From the NCBI GenBank assembly GCA_013287585.1, contig JABDDN010000012.1:1-46550 (forward strand): a stretch of 46,550 bases of DNA, written 5' to 3'. The DNA comes from Nitrososphaerota archaeon. GTDB taxonomy: Archaea; Thermoproteota; Nitrososphaeria; Nitrososphaerales; Nitrosopumilaceae. This document shows positions 25,735-34,018 of the stretch, piece by piece. How positions within the stretch are numbered: the stretch's first letter is position 1; every line of letters starts with the position of its first letter. A model generated the notes under the pieces. That model was not told where the DNA came from. It worked only from the letters and a program-made list of their open reading frames with translations, and did no database searches. The translations under genes and the position numbers were made by a program.

Positions 25735-26612
25735 TTTGATTTAGTCTTTTTTGATTTTATAGATTTTGTTTTAGTTTTTGGTTGGGCGGTAGTTGTTTCA
25801 GATGAAGGTTTTGGGTTTTTTTCAATTTCTTTATTTTTGGTAAATATTTCATGTGCTTCTTTGACAGTAACACGTTGATGTACCAGTGCACGAACTGCCT
25901 TTATCATTGGAACTGGATAATCTGATTGCCAGATGTTTCTTCCCATGTCTACTCCAACTGCGCCTGCATGTAGTGCATCATAAGTTAATTGTAATGCATC
26001 AAGCTCAGAATCTAGCTTTGGTCCACCTGCTATTATTACAGGTACTGGGCAACTGTTTACTACTTTTTCAAAGTTTTCACAATAATATGTTTTAACAATA
26101 TGTGCACCAAACTCCGCTGCAATTCTACATGATAATGCAAGATATCTGGCATCACGCTTTTCAAGTTCTTTTCCAACTGCCGTAACTGCAAGAACAGGTA
26201 TGCCATACTCTTCACCCTCGTCTACAAGCTTTCCTAGATTTACAAGTGATTCATGTTCGTATGGAGCCCCTACAAATATTGATAGTGCAAGTGCGGTTGC
26301 GTTAAGCCTTATTGCCTCTTTTACTGAAGTGGTTATCTTTTCATTTGAGAGGTCTTTTCCTATGATGCTAGAACCTCCTGAAACTCTAAGGACTATAGGA
26401 ATAGGATATTTCTCATCAACCGAAGTTCTCAAAATTCCTCGTGTCAACATGAGAGAATCTGCATAAGGTAACAACGGCTGAATTGTTTTACGTGGAACTT
26501 CAAGACGCTCTGTTGGGCCTAAGAAATAACCATGGTCTACTGCTAGCATAACTCCCCGGCCACTATGTGGTCTGATTATGCGTGCGAGCCTGTTTTTTAA
26601 TCCCCAATCCAT
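25731..26612 (-). CDS. LsrF-like class I aldolase/thiolase (FBA/DeoC superfamily)
   Basis: TIM-barrel Schiff-base enzyme close to LsrF and to archaeal class I aldolases and the ADTH synthase of the archaeal aromatic pathway. The 293 residues open DWGLKNRLARIIRP and VMLAVDHGYFLGP, then LTRGILRTSV and VLRVSGGSSI. The Schiff-base Lys is in HIVKTYYCENF, with CPVPVIIAGGPK and GAVGVDMGRNIWQSDYP for phosphate binding. The barrel ends near residue 262; about 30 residues of Lys/Thr/Ser-rich tail follow, which LsrF lacks. It sits 22 bp after a zinc dehydrogenase gene, likely one operon. Substrate uncertain: fructose bisphosphate, aromatic precursor, or another ketose phosphate. Confidence 0.88.
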   Translation of the reverse strand: MDWGLKNRLARIIRPHSGRGVMLAVDHGYFLGPTERLEVPRKTIQPLLPYADSLMLTRGILRTSVDEKYPIPIVLRVSGGSSIIGKDLSNEKITTSVKEAIRLNATALALSIFVGAPYEHESLVNLGKLVDEGEEYGIPVLAVTAVGKELEKRDARYLALSCRIAAEFGAHIVKTYYCENFEKVVNSCPVPVIIAGGPKLDSELDALQLTYDALHAGAVGVDMGRNIWQSDYPVPMIKAVRALVHQRVTVKEAHEIFTKNKEIEKNPKPSSETTTAQPKTKTKSIKSKKTKSN

Positions 26613-26634
26613 GTCTTAATGTTCCAAAAAAACC

Positions 26635-27678
26635 TTAGTTAAGCGTTTCTGAATTTGTTATAATTATTTTCATAGCATCATTTCCTTGATGTGCGTATTC
26701 TAACGCTTTTTTTGATTCCGTAAGATCAAATCTATGTGTTATCAGCTTTTTTACTTGTATGCTGTTATCCTGAATTAATTTGAACGCTGTCATGGTATCA
26801 ATTTCTGACGCAGCATAGCTTGGAATGATTGTTATTTCCTTAGAATATACTTTGCTGACATCGAGTTGAAGTTTAGCATCTTTTGTCGGAACACCAAACA
26901 AAATTATTGTTCCTCCTTTTCTTACAAACTCTATGGCTTGAGTTATTGCACTAAGACTACCTGTTGCAACAATTGCTATGTCGACTCCTCTACTCTGTGT
27001 CTTTGAAAGGATTTTTTCATGGGACATGAGATCTGTTGATTTTATAGATTCAGTTATTTGAAATTTTTTTGCAAAATCCAATCTGAAATCATTCACATCA
27101 AAACAAAAAATTTCATTTAATCCATAAAATTTGCTTAGCATTACATGCATCATTCCAGTAGGACCTGCACCAAAAATTGCAACTGAATCCCCCTTTTTTA
27201 TTTTAATTTTATTCCATGCCCTTATGCAACATGCAAGTGGTTCTATCATTGCAGCTTCCTCAAAACTCATGACATCTGGTATTTTTATGACTCCACCGTG
27301 AGATACATTCCATTCTGGTACAACAAATTCCTCAGCAAGTCCACATGGAAGAAGATTTGTTTCAGAATATTTCTGACACATGGTTTCATTCCCATGTAAA
27401 CAAAAATGACACGAATAACAAGGTACATGGTGGTGAACGAATACTCTGTCCCCTTTTTTGAAATCTTTGACATTTTCTCCTACTTTTACAATTATTCCTG
27501 ATGGTTCATGTCCCAATCTCATTGAGGGCTGACTGTACTGTCCATAGATTTTCTCTAAATCTGAGCCACAGACACCACACGCATGCATCCTGACTGATAT
27601 TTCGCCGCTTTTTACATCTGGTTTTTCTATGGTTCTTATCTCTACATCTGCTGGGCCTTTTACGTATGCTGCTTTCAT
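26635..27678 (-). CDS. zinc-dependent alcohol/polyol dehydrogenase (MDR family)
   Basis: Medium-chain dehydrogenase, 347 residues. The catalytic zinc site is shown by ACGVCGSDL and GHEPSG. The structural zinc loop is four Cys in CYSCHFCLHGNETMC. The Rossmann motif is AIFGAGPTGMMHVML, with the acidic FDVND at the end of the second strand favouring NAD. The sequence looks nearest to sorbitol/threonine dehydrogenase-type members. It lies upstream of and probably co-transcribed with the LsrF-like aldolase, so both may act on one sugar-phosphate route. Substrate unknown. An A/T box is at about 27701-27708. Confidence 0.9.
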   Translation of the reverse strand: MKAAYVKGPADVEIRTIEKPDVKSGEISVRMHACGVCGSDLEKIYGQYSQPSMRLGHEPSGIIVKVGENVKDFKKGDRVFVHHHVPCYSCHFCLHGNETMCQKYSETNLLPCGLAEEFVVPEWNVSHGGVIKIPDVMSFEEAAMIEPLACCIRAWNKIKIKKGDSVAIFGAGPTGMMHVMLSKFYGLNEIFCFDVNDFRLDFAKKFQITESIKSTDLMSHEKILSKTQSRGVDIAIVATGSLSAITQAIEFVRKGGTIILFGVPTKDAKLQLDVSKVYSKEITIIPSYAASEIDTMTAFKLIQDNSIQVKKLITHRFDLTESKKALEYAHQGNDAMKIIITNSETLN

Positions 27679-27786
27679 ATTATATTTCTAAAACACCATG
27701 TCTTAATTTTTATTTGTACTGATTAACTTTCAAAAAGCCTTTCCATATTTTAGATCATTCAATTATAGAATTTTGTATTCCATAAA

Positions 27787-28287
27787 TTGTCCCAAAATAG
27801 TATTAAACCAGATATGAAAATGATATTCATGCAAGAGGGAGATATGGCACCAGACTTTGAACTACAATCTAGTGATGGCAGTGTGGTAAAACTTAGTTAT
27901 TTTAAAGGCAAAAAAAATGTAATTTTATGTTTTTACCCTAAAAACCACTTGTTTGCATGTCCTTCAAAAAAAGTCTTTAAAATGGCTCAAACTATTGTCG
28001 CCGCATATCCTGAGATTGCGGCATTGGACGCTGTATTATTTGCCATATCTGTGGATACAGTTGAGGATCAAAAGAAATTCGTTGAAGAATACAAGATTCC
28101 GTATTTACATTTAAGTGATCCTAAAAAAGAAACTTGTAAAACTTATGCTGGCCTCAATCTGGCTGGTTTGGCTAAACGTTCTACCTTTGTCATAGATAAA
28201 GAAGGAAAAATTGCAAAAATTTTCAGAGAGATTGAGGTTGAATCTCATGGTAAGGAGATTATTGCATCACTGACATCCTTGAAATAA
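27787..28287 (+). CDS. peroxiredoxin (AhpC/Bcp-like) with altered active-site motif
   Basis: Thiol peroxidase fold of 166 residues: GDMAPDFELQSSDG, ILCFYPK, then the peroxidatic Cys C58, and the Arg in KRSTFVID. The usual PxxxT/SxxC active site reads PKNHLFAC: the conserved Thr/Ser is Leu (L55). A possible resolving Cys lies in KKETCKTYAG and another in ILCFY. The TTG start at 27787 has an A/T box near 27760-27768; an inner ATG at 27814 would shorten it by nine residues. It is divergent from the MDR gene. It may use a different reductant or not be a peroxidase. Confidence 0.88.
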   Translation: MSQNSIKPDMKMIFMQEGDMAPDFELQSSDGSVVKLSYFKGKKNVILCFYPKNHLFACPSKKVFKMAQTIVAAYPEIAALDAVLFAISVDTVEDQKKFVEEYKIPYLHLSDPKKETCKTYAGLNLAGLAKRSTFVIDKEGKIAKIFREIEVESHGKEIIASLTSLK

Positions 28288-28339
28288 TTTTCAATATTTC
28301 ATCCATAAATATTTAAAGATCAGTAAATAAAAATGAATA

Positions 28340-28891
28340 GTGCTAGACCTAGTTGCAAAAAAATTATTCCTTACCAGAGGTAAGGGGGTTCACCAAGATA
28401 AACTGACAAGTTTTGAATATGCACTACGAGATGCTGGAATTTCAGGTACAAACCTAGTTTTGATATCTAGTATATTCCCACCAGGTGCAAAGTTGATTTC
28501 TCGTGTAGAGGGGTTAAAATTGATCCGTCCAGGCAGCGTTCAATTTGTAATTTATTCTAGACAACAAAGTAATGAGCCGCATAGGTTGATGGCTGCTTCT
28601 GTTGGAATTGCTGAACCTGCTGACAAAACCAAATATGGCTATCTGTCAGAATATGAATCGTTTGGAGAAACAGAAAAAGAAGCTGGTGATTATGCTGAGG
28701 ATATTGCAGCACAAATGCTTGCATCCTCGCTTGGAGTGAAATTTGATCTTGAAAAAAGCTGGGACGAAAAAAGAAAACAATGGAAAATTTCAGGAGAAAT
28801 TTACAAAACAAGAAATATTACACAAAGCGCTATTGGAGATCCAAAAGGACGTTGGACTACAGTTTTTGCAGCAGCAGTCTTAATTCTCTAG
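28340..28891 (+). CDS. pdaD: pyruvoyl-dependent arginine decarboxylase
   Basis: Makes agmatine from arginine for polyamine synthesis, using a pyruvoyl group formed by self-cleavage. The 183 residues match the archaeal family. The cleavage site Ser-Ser at 43-44 lies in NLVLISSIFPPG, the family motif. The active-site end is RWTTVFAAAVLIL, and the trimer region includes YGYLSEYESFGE with the catalytic Glu candidates. GTG start with the TATA box AATATTTAAA (28309-28318) 26 bp upstream. The product chain leads to spermidine, the donor used by deoxyhypusine synthase at 8648. It abuts the convergent next gene with no gap. Confidence 0.94.
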   Translation: MLDLVAKKLFLTRGKGVHQDKLTSFEYALRDAGISGTNLVLISSIFPPGAKLISRVEGLKLIRPGSVQFVIYSRQQSNEPHRLMAASVGIAEPADKTKYGYLSEYESFGETEKEAGDYAEDIAAQMLASSLGVKFDLEKSWDEKRKQWKISGEIYKTRNITQSAIGDPKGRWTTVFAAAVLIL

Positions 28892-30097
28892 TTATCGCTT
28901 TCTAAGAAATATGTAAATTGCAACGCCTGCAGCTGCAACAATTCCAATTAAGACATATGGTGAATAGTCAGTATTTGTAGGTTTGATTGGGGGAGGACCG
29001 CCATTTATTGGAGTAGGTGTAGTTGAGTTAACTGGGTTTTCAATTCCAGTAGTTCCATTTCCTATGGTTAATGTTAGATCGTTTTTACTAGCTGAGAAAG
29101 TTGTTCCAAAAAGATAAACTGCTGTTATCTGGTTGCCAGAACTTGGGTCAAATAACCATCCTGCTTTTGTAAGATCTGATGGAAGTTTTTGTCCATTTTT
29201 CACTTGAGTTGGAACAAGATTTCCTCCATGACCAGTAATTGCCTGTGGTTGATTTGATAATAACGTGACTTGAAGAATTGAATTTAGAGGGAAAAACCCT
29301 GAATTAAAGTAACTTGATCTATTGAGATTGTCTACTCCGAAAAGATCGAGAGGACTAATTGTAGTTATGGTATTTTTAATTGGAAAACGCTCTGATACTT
29401 GGAGTTGATAAATTGATACATCAGTTCTTGGTATTATGGCAAAAGTTACAGACGAATTAGAATTAGTTGACATTTTTTTTGCAGCGTCCAAAAATCCACC
29501 AGCATCTTTTATTTGTGTAGGTAGTAACATGGAAGCAAAACCATCGAACAAATAATCTGATTTAGAACTTGACATTGTGTATACTATGGAAATTGTCCTG
29601 TTCCCTGAAACTGCACCAGATGTGCCTAACGCATTGCTATACTCTCCTTTTGGATTTATGTAGACGTTATTGAACTCAGAATTCAAGTGAAACGCACTGT
29701 TAATGTCACCTATCAAACTATCTCCTATTACCTTAGACTGTGTCTGAATTTTTGTAATGTTGTATGATTGTATAAGTGATTGATCATTTATGGTTACCAT
29801 GATACATGAATCATATTTTGGAACTCCTTCAACACAAGTCTGTGCATTTGTTATTGTAACAGATGTGACATTGGCGGTATTGCGTATTTTTTGATCAAGT
29901 CCTGCAGGGACACGCATTTCCAATGGACTGGTAGATTCAAGTCCTATGAACGCGGTTGTTTGATTTTGAAATTGTTGATCAACTAGAACCTGGGCTACCT
30001 CATGAAATGATGCAAGTTGAGGTTGTTGTGCATATGCACTAAAAACATTGAAAAGTAAAATTGAAAAAACAAGAGAAAAAATAATTATATGTCTCAA
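28892..30097 (-). CDS. secreted surface protein with C-terminal membrane anchor, unknown function
   Basis: A 401-residue protein with signal peptide (MRHIIIFSLVFSILLFNVFS then AYAQQ), a long Ser/Thr/Asn-rich extracellular part with many N-x-S/T glycosylation sequons, a Pro/Thr-rich stalk (TPTPINGGPPPIKPTN), and a C-terminal helix (YVLIGIVAAAGVAIYIFLRKR split as helix plus basic anchor). Two Cys (CVEG, SCIMV) may pair. No enzyme motif is visible. The layout is that of a cell-surface protein held by a C-terminal helix, without PEF motif. An A/T box (CTTAATAG on the minus strand) lies 26 bp upstream near 30120-30127. Confidence 0.8.
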   Translation of the reverse strand: MRHIIIFSLVFSILLFNVFSAYAQQPQLASFHEVAQVLVDQQFQNQTTAFIGLESTSPLEMRVPAGLDQKIRNTANVTSVTITNAQTCVEGVPKYDSCIMVTINDQSLIQSYNITKIQTQSKVIGDSLIGDINSAFHLNSEFNNVYINPKGEYSNALGTSGAVSGNRTISIVYTMSSSKSDYLFDGFASMLLPTQIKDAGGFLDAAKKMSTNSNSSVTFAIIPRTDVSIYQLQVSERFPIKNTITTISPLDLFGVDNLNRSSYFNSGFFPLNSILQVTLLSNQPQAITGHGGNLVPTQVKNGQKLPSDLTKAGWLFDPSSGNQITAVYLFGTTFSASKNDLTLTIGNGTTGIENPVNSTTPTPINGGPPPIKPTNTDYSPYVLIGIVAAAGVAIYIFLRKR

Positions 30098-30129
30098 TAA
30101 ATGGATCTTTTTAGATCGAACTATTAAGT

Positions 30130-30381
30130 CTACTCTTGCAATTTTTCAATTTTGATTGCAAATCGTTGAAATGGTTCTTCTGAATAATGATCCTTGCATA
30201 CAAGGATGGTTTCCTTTGGGTCAGGTCCACAGTCATAAGTAATCAAATATACTGGATCTTTATTGCAACACCTTGGATATTTCACTTGGCCTTTGTACGT
30301 GCAATAAAATAAAATAGTTTTAGTTAAGCGATCAGGATTCCAATGGTTTAAATGGTAATTTGTGCTCATTCTTGTTGACAT
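30130..30381 (-). CDS. small Cys-rich probable zinc protein
   Basis: An 83-residue protein with Cys/His pairs expected for a zinc knuckle: YPRCCNKDPVY, TYDCGPD and the end motif ILVCKDHYSEEP. The end motif matches TVLCKEHYKEW in the small protein at 33738, so both probably belong to one family. No A/T box has leaderless spacing; pepF lies upstream on the same strand with a GC-rich hairpin between, so this gene may be transcribed with pepF. The start could also be the ATG at 30367-30369 (four residues shorter). Function unknown. Confidence 0.65.
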   Translation of the reverse strand: MSTRMSTNYHLNHWNPDRLTKTILFYCTYKGQVKYPRCCNKDPVYLITYDCGPDPKETILVCKDHYSEEPFQRFAIKIEKLQE

Positions 30382-30404
30382 CGGTTCAAACCGCAGGGGA
30401 ACAT

Positions 30405-30436
30405 GCCTAGCAGCTGGGGGCGCTTGGCTGCTAGGC
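30405..30436 (-). ncRNA. GC-rich stem-loop between pepF and the small zinc-protein gene
   Basis: Perfect 10-bp arms GCCTAGCAGC / GCTGCTAGGC enclose 12 bases (TGGGGGCGCTTG) that can add about four more, partly wobble, pairs around a GGCG loop. It starts 4 bp after the pepF stop. No T-run follows on the minus strand, so it is not a typical terminator. It is strikingly GC-rich for this genome. It may protect or process the pepF mRNA 3' end or act on translation of the next gene. Typed as ncRNA only for want of a better class. Confidence 0.45.
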
Positions 30437-30440
30437 GATT

Positions 30441-32213
30441 TTAATTATCTAGTTTTGAGAGTCTGTTAACTTGATTTTTGATATACTCAAAACCGTCTTG
30501 CCAGAATTTTTCTGATGAAATATCTATGCCATGTTCTTTTAATAGGATTTCTGGTTTCTTTGATCCTCCAGCAGAAAGAATTTTGATATAAGTAGGCGCA
30601 AAGGATCTGCCTTCTTTTTTGTATCTTTGGAAAAACGATAATGCCAACAAATTTCCAAATGAATACGCATAGCAGTAAAACGGAGAGTGATAAAAGTGTG
30701 GAATACAACTCCATTCTACACCGAAATCGCTTGTCATGTTAATTGAATTGGCAAATTGTTCCTTGAGGGTTTTTATGTATTCATTTGAAATGTCTTCTAC
30801 AGTTGCACCTTCACCAATTTTTTTATGTGCTGCGATTTCAAATAATGTGAAAAAGGCTTGTCTTGATATGGTTGAATAAAGATCATCAATATGTTCTGTT
30901 AATATTGATTTTTTCTCTTCATTAGAAACTTTGTTTAGAATCTCATCAAACAATAACATCTCTGAAAACGTTGATGCGGTTTCTGCTAGTGGCAATGGTG
31001 CCTCTGCTACAAAAATTGATTTGTCTGATGCTGCAATGCTGTGTATGGCGTGGCCCAATTCATGAGCTAATGTAAACACATCATTTGATTTGCCTTTGAA
31101 ATTTACAAGAACATATGGTGTTATCTTTGGTGATATGGTGCTACAAAATGCGCCGCTTCTTTTTCCCGGTCTGATAGAAGAATCAACATGGTTTTGTATA
31201 AATATTTTTTTTGCATATTCTGATAATGTTGGACTAAAACTATTTAGTGTCTGTAAAACCATCTTGACTGCCTGATCATACGTGTATGACTTTTGTTTTA
31301 CCTTTAATGTTGGGGCATAGATGTCATAACGTCGAAGTTTTTTCATTCCAAGCATTCTTGCTTTTAGTGTAAAGAATTTTTGAAATACGGGCGCATTATA
31401 CTTGCAAACGGAAAGAAGAGAATTAACTGTCTTGTCATCTGTGTCATTAGAGATATTTCTGACCGATATTGGGGATGCGTATCCTCTGATCTCAACGCTC
31501 TCATCTTTCCAGTTTTGTACTAGATTTTGATATATCTCACCAAGAACCCCTTTTTGTTTATCGTATTGAGACAAGAGGGCTTTGTACGCAACCTCTCTTG
31601 TTTTGGATTTGGGGTTTCTAACAAGTACGCCAAGCTCTTCTCTGTTGTATTTTTTCAACTTTCCATCGATTTTTACTACATACTGGAACGCATTTGTGAT
31701 TTTATCATAGAGTTTGACTAATGCAGTACTACCGGTAACATCTAAAGTATTGATTATTTTTTCTTCAGATTCCGAAAGTGAATATCTAGCTAACAGTCTT
31801 TTGAATCTTAAAAATTCTGATAATTCACCTGATGATTTTATCAGTCTGTTTGCATTTTTTTGATCTAATTGTTTTTTCCACCATTGATCAAAATATAAAG
31901 TACGATTTTCAATCTGAGAACCAAGCTTTGTCATTCTAGTTAGTAATGACGTGGCTTCATCTGATTGAGTATCTGCAGAATATTCTAAAGAAGCATATCC
32001 GCCAACTTTGCTAAACTTTTCAGATATCTCCTCAAGAGAACTGAGGATATGTGCAAACTTTTGAGTAGAAATGTTTGGTTTAAGATAACTTCTCATTTTT
32101 TCAAAATTTCTTATTTTGGTTTCAATTTCTTTAAGCTGTTTTCTAAACGCAGCACTTTTTGGATCGGTTACAAGTTCAGTCAAATTCCAAGATCCCTGTT
32201 TAAATAAAGTCAT
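30441..32213 (-). CDS. pepF: oligoendopeptidase F (M3 metallopeptidase)
   Basis: Cytoplasmic zinc peptidase that trims oligopeptides. The 590 residues match PepF (about 560-600). The zinc motif is HELGH at 384-388 in FTLAHELGHAIHS, and the third ligand region follows as LPLAETASTFSEML. The N-terminal helical cap (ETKIRNFEKMRSYL, SLEEISEKFSKVGGYASL) matches the family. A TATA-like box (CATTAAAATAC, about 32233-32243) lies 26 bp upstream of the ATG. It is a plausible partner to peptide import by the Dpp-type ATPases at 14418/16480, though not linked genetically. Confidence 0.93.
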   Translation of the reverse strand: MTLFKQGSWNLTELVTDPKSAAFRKQLKEIETKIRNFEKMRSYLKPNISTQKFAHILSSLEEISEKFSKVGGYASLEYSADTQSDEATSLLTRMTKLGSQIENRTLYFDQWWKKQLDQKNANRLIKSSGELSEFLRFKRLLARYSLSESEEKIINTLDVTGSTALVKLYDKITNAFQYVVKIDGKLKKYNREELGVLVRNPKSKTREVAYKALLSQYDKQKGVLGEIYQNLVQNWKDESVEIRGYASPISVRNISNDTDDKTVNSLLSVCKYNAPVFQKFFTLKARMLGMKKLRRYDIYAPTLKVKQKSYTYDQAVKMVLQTLNSFSPTLSEYAKKIFIQNHVDSSIRPGKRSGAFCSTISPKITPYVLVNFKGKSNDVFTLAHELGHAIHSIAASDKSIFVAEAPLPLAETASTFSEMLLFDEILNKVSNEEKKSILTEHIDDLYSTISRQAFFTLFEIAAHKKIGEGATVEDISNEYIKTLKEQFANSINMTSDFGVEWSCIPHFYHSPFYCYAYSFGNLLALSFFQRYKKEGRSFAPTYIKILSAGGSKKPEILLKEHGIDISSEKFWQDGFEYIKNQVNRLSKLDN

Positions 32214-32295
32214 TTTATTTCGAAAGGTTTGTTGGCATTAAAATACCATGTGACAATTTTGTAATTAGTATATAAAAAACATGAAAATAGGGAAA

Positions 32296-32742
32296 TTATT
32301 TTGCTGATGTATCAGGTGAGATTATCTTTGGCTGGCTCATTGTTGCTTTGCTGCTTATCTGAGATACTTGCTTGTTGAGCCAATCCCAAAAGTTTTTTTC
32401 AAATTTATGTGCTCGATAAACCTCTGCTGCAGCAACAGCTGCCGCACCTCCCAATGAAACCATGCTTGCAAGAAGTGCAGGAATTGCGATATCTCTGCCC
32501 CATGCTCCTGTTCGAAGAGTTAATTCATAGTTGTTATTTGCACCAGTTACTAGTACCTCGACATCTCTTATGCTGCCAGTTACAGTAGCAAGCTTTCCAC
32601 CTTTGTATGCCTTAATACTCCAATAATTCTCAAACTTGTCCTCATGAATTATCTGAAGACCTAGTTCTTGGAAGTGTTGTTTAGTGGCGTTTATTAGATT
32701 GTCTACATCAACATTGCTTAGGTTGACTCTTTCCTCTTTCAT
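32296..32742 (-). CDS. hypothetical protein with Ala/Gly-rich hydrophobic segment
   Basis: A 148-residue protein without recognised family. Residues 1-80 look like a compact alpha/beta domain (NLINATKQHFQELGLQIIHE, then YWSIKAYKGGKLATVTG). A hydrophobic Ala/Gly stretch follows (about 87-107, AIPALLASMVSLGGAAAVAAA), then an amphipathic helix with FEKNFWDWLNKQV. The hydrophobic part could insert in the membrane. An A/T box (CATATTTAAT, about 32765-32774) supports the ATG at 32740-32742. Confidence 0.7.
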   Translation of the reverse strand: MKEERVNLSNVDVDNLINATKQHFQELGLQIIHEDKFENYWSIKAYKGGKLATVTGSIRDVEVLVTGANNNYELTLRTGAWGRDIAIPALLASMVSLGGAAAVAAAEVYRAHKFEKNFWDWLNKQVSQISSKATMSQPKIISPDTSAK

Positions 32743-32857
32743 TACCTCATTGTTGAATTTTTAACATATTTAATGTTAGTTTAACAAAGTTACTGAACAC
32801 ACATTTTGTTGTAATTTAAAATCCGATAAAGTGAAAAGTACGAAAGCTACGCGGATG

Positions 32858-32865
32858 TTATATAG
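32858..32865 (+). promoter_or_regulatory. TATA box of the 40-residue zinc-finger gene
   Basis: GTTATATAG core centred about 26 bp before the ATG at 32888. This promoter is a main support for calling such a short gene real. Confidence 0.55.
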
Positions 32866-32887
32866 AAAAAACTCATTTAATGAAAGT

Positions 32888-33010
32888 ATGAGTATGATAG
32901 CATGGAAATGTTATAGGTGCAATTTAACCTTCAAACAGGAAACTCATGCAATTATACACAAAGATATTTCAAAACACTCGCCGCGACAAATAGAGTTAGT
33001 TACAGCCTAA
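32888..33010 (+). CDS. 40-residue C2H2-like zinc-finger microprotein
   Basis: MSMIAWKCYRCNLTFKQETH is the N-terminal half; the remainder includes AIIHKDISKHSPRQIELVTA. Cys8 and Cys11 plus His20 and His24 (or His30) form a C-x2-C-x8-H-x3-H arrangement. I recall closely similar tiny proteins in other thaumarchaea, so it is probably conserved, though I cannot check this. A TATA box has exact leaderless spacing. It ends 5 bp before the convergent secreted-protein gene. It may bind nucleic acid or protein; function unknown. Confidence 0.75.
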   Translation: MSMIAWKCYRCNLTFKQETHAIIHKDISKHSPRQIELVTA

Positions 33011-33015
33011 CGGTT

Positions 33016-33636
33016 TCACTGGCCATTGGGTTCAAACATCATCTTTTCTTTCATCATTGCATCCTGACTTAGTGCCCATCCTCTTTTAACAAGTTCATTT
33101 GCAGTAGATGAGCTTACACAAGCTGGCAAGTTATTGGTTGTTTTTAATACTAGTTGAAAATCTGTCTTACAGCTTACATCAAGAGCTCCAATTCCAACAT
33201 TCATTTGTTTTAATGGAGGGGCATGCATCATTTTTATCATAACACACGTGTCAACGCCAGATAAACACATTTTGCTGTCTGACGCCATTCTAGTACCATT
33301 CGTGTCATAAATCGATGATATTCCTGATGTCATTTGAGTTTGTGGTGATGACATGTTTTGAAGTGTATTATTTACATTGGTTGTATTTTGAGACATTGGA
33401 TATACAGGTCCGCCTCCTACCATAACAGTTGTATTTTGGATTTTTGTGTTACTTAGTAGTGGCGGATAGACTTCGCCTGGTGCACAAACATGGTTGCCAC
33501 ATATTTTTTTACAGGGGGTTGACGTGGTGCAAGGTTGATCATTTGTGGAACCTTGTAATGCTGAGGCTGTCATTATACCACTAGCTAGAAAACCTATAGT
33601 CAAAGTCAAGATTAGTAATGATTGAATTAGTTTCAT
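33016..33636 (-). CDS. secreted Cys-containing protein of thaumarchaeal type
   Basis: A 206-residue exported protein. The signal peptide is about residues 1-27 (LLILTLTIGFLASGIMTASA). A Cys cluster follows (CTTSTPCKKICGNHVCAPGE); the GNHVCAPGE form recurs, from memory, in thaumarchaeal secreted proteins. The middle part is Asn/Thr/Met-rich with several glycosylation sequons. The end carries the module CKTDFQLVLKTTNNLPACV then TANELVKRGWAL, again a recurring thaumarchaeal extracellular motif. Probably folded by disulfides outside the cell. Function unknown. An A/T box lies at about 33658-33665. Confidence 0.75.
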   Translation of the reverse strand: MKLIQSLLILTLTIGFLASGIMTASALQGSTNDQPCTTSTPCKKICGNHVCAPGEVYPPLLSNTKIQNTTVMVGGGPVYPMSQNTTNVNNTLQNMSSPQTQMTSGISSIYDTNGTRMASDSKMCLSGVDTCVMIKMMHAPPLKQMNVGIGALDVSCKTDFQLVLKTTNNLPACVSSSTANELVKRGWALSQDAMMKEKMMFEPNGQ

Positions 33637-33737
33637 TATGTGATTTTATGGTCATACTTTAGATAAACCTTGGCCTAAGACCAAAAAACTGGATAAATAT
33701 TACAAAGATTTTTCAGAGCATATTTTAATAAAAAAGA

Positions 33738-33950
33738 CTAGAACCTGTCATATCTGGCTCTTTCTACATCTCTATCTTCTTTCGTTGCTTTTTTCCATTC
33801 CTTGTAATGTTCTTTACACAAAACTGTTTTTTTTGAGCCGCCAGAAATACTGAGGCCAGTTCCTTCTACTTTGGTTGTAGTTAATGATCGAATTCCGTCC
33901 TTATCGCAACCAATAACGTTGCACTTGGCACCCTTTGCAATTATGCCCAT
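33738..33950 (-). CDS. 70-residue probable zinc-binding protein
   Basis: A small basic protein with CNVIGCDKDG near the N-terminus and TVLCKEHYKEW in the middle, giving three Cys and one His for a zinc site. It ends with a charged helix (KEDRDVERARYDRF). The LCKEHY motif is shared with the protein at 30130. A strong TATA element (TTATATATA, about 33970-33978) is 26 bp upstream of the ATG at 33948-33950. Function unknown; the basic character would suit nucleic-acid or ribosome association. Confidence 0.75.
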   Translation of the reverse strand: MGIIAKGAKCNVIGCDKDGIRSLTTTKVEGTGLSISGGSKKTVLCKEHYKEWKKATKEDRDVERARYDRF

Positions 33951-34018
33951 GCATCATCTTGTATTCAATATTATATATACTTGCAAAAATTACGATTTTG
34001 GTTTTATATTTAGAAAGA

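Noticed and set aside
30381-30400. TTCAAAC stretch resembling a tRNA T-loop
   Set aside because: Flanking bases do not form a five-pair T-stem, and no anticodon or acceptor arm fits either side. No tRNA or rRNA was found in the window.
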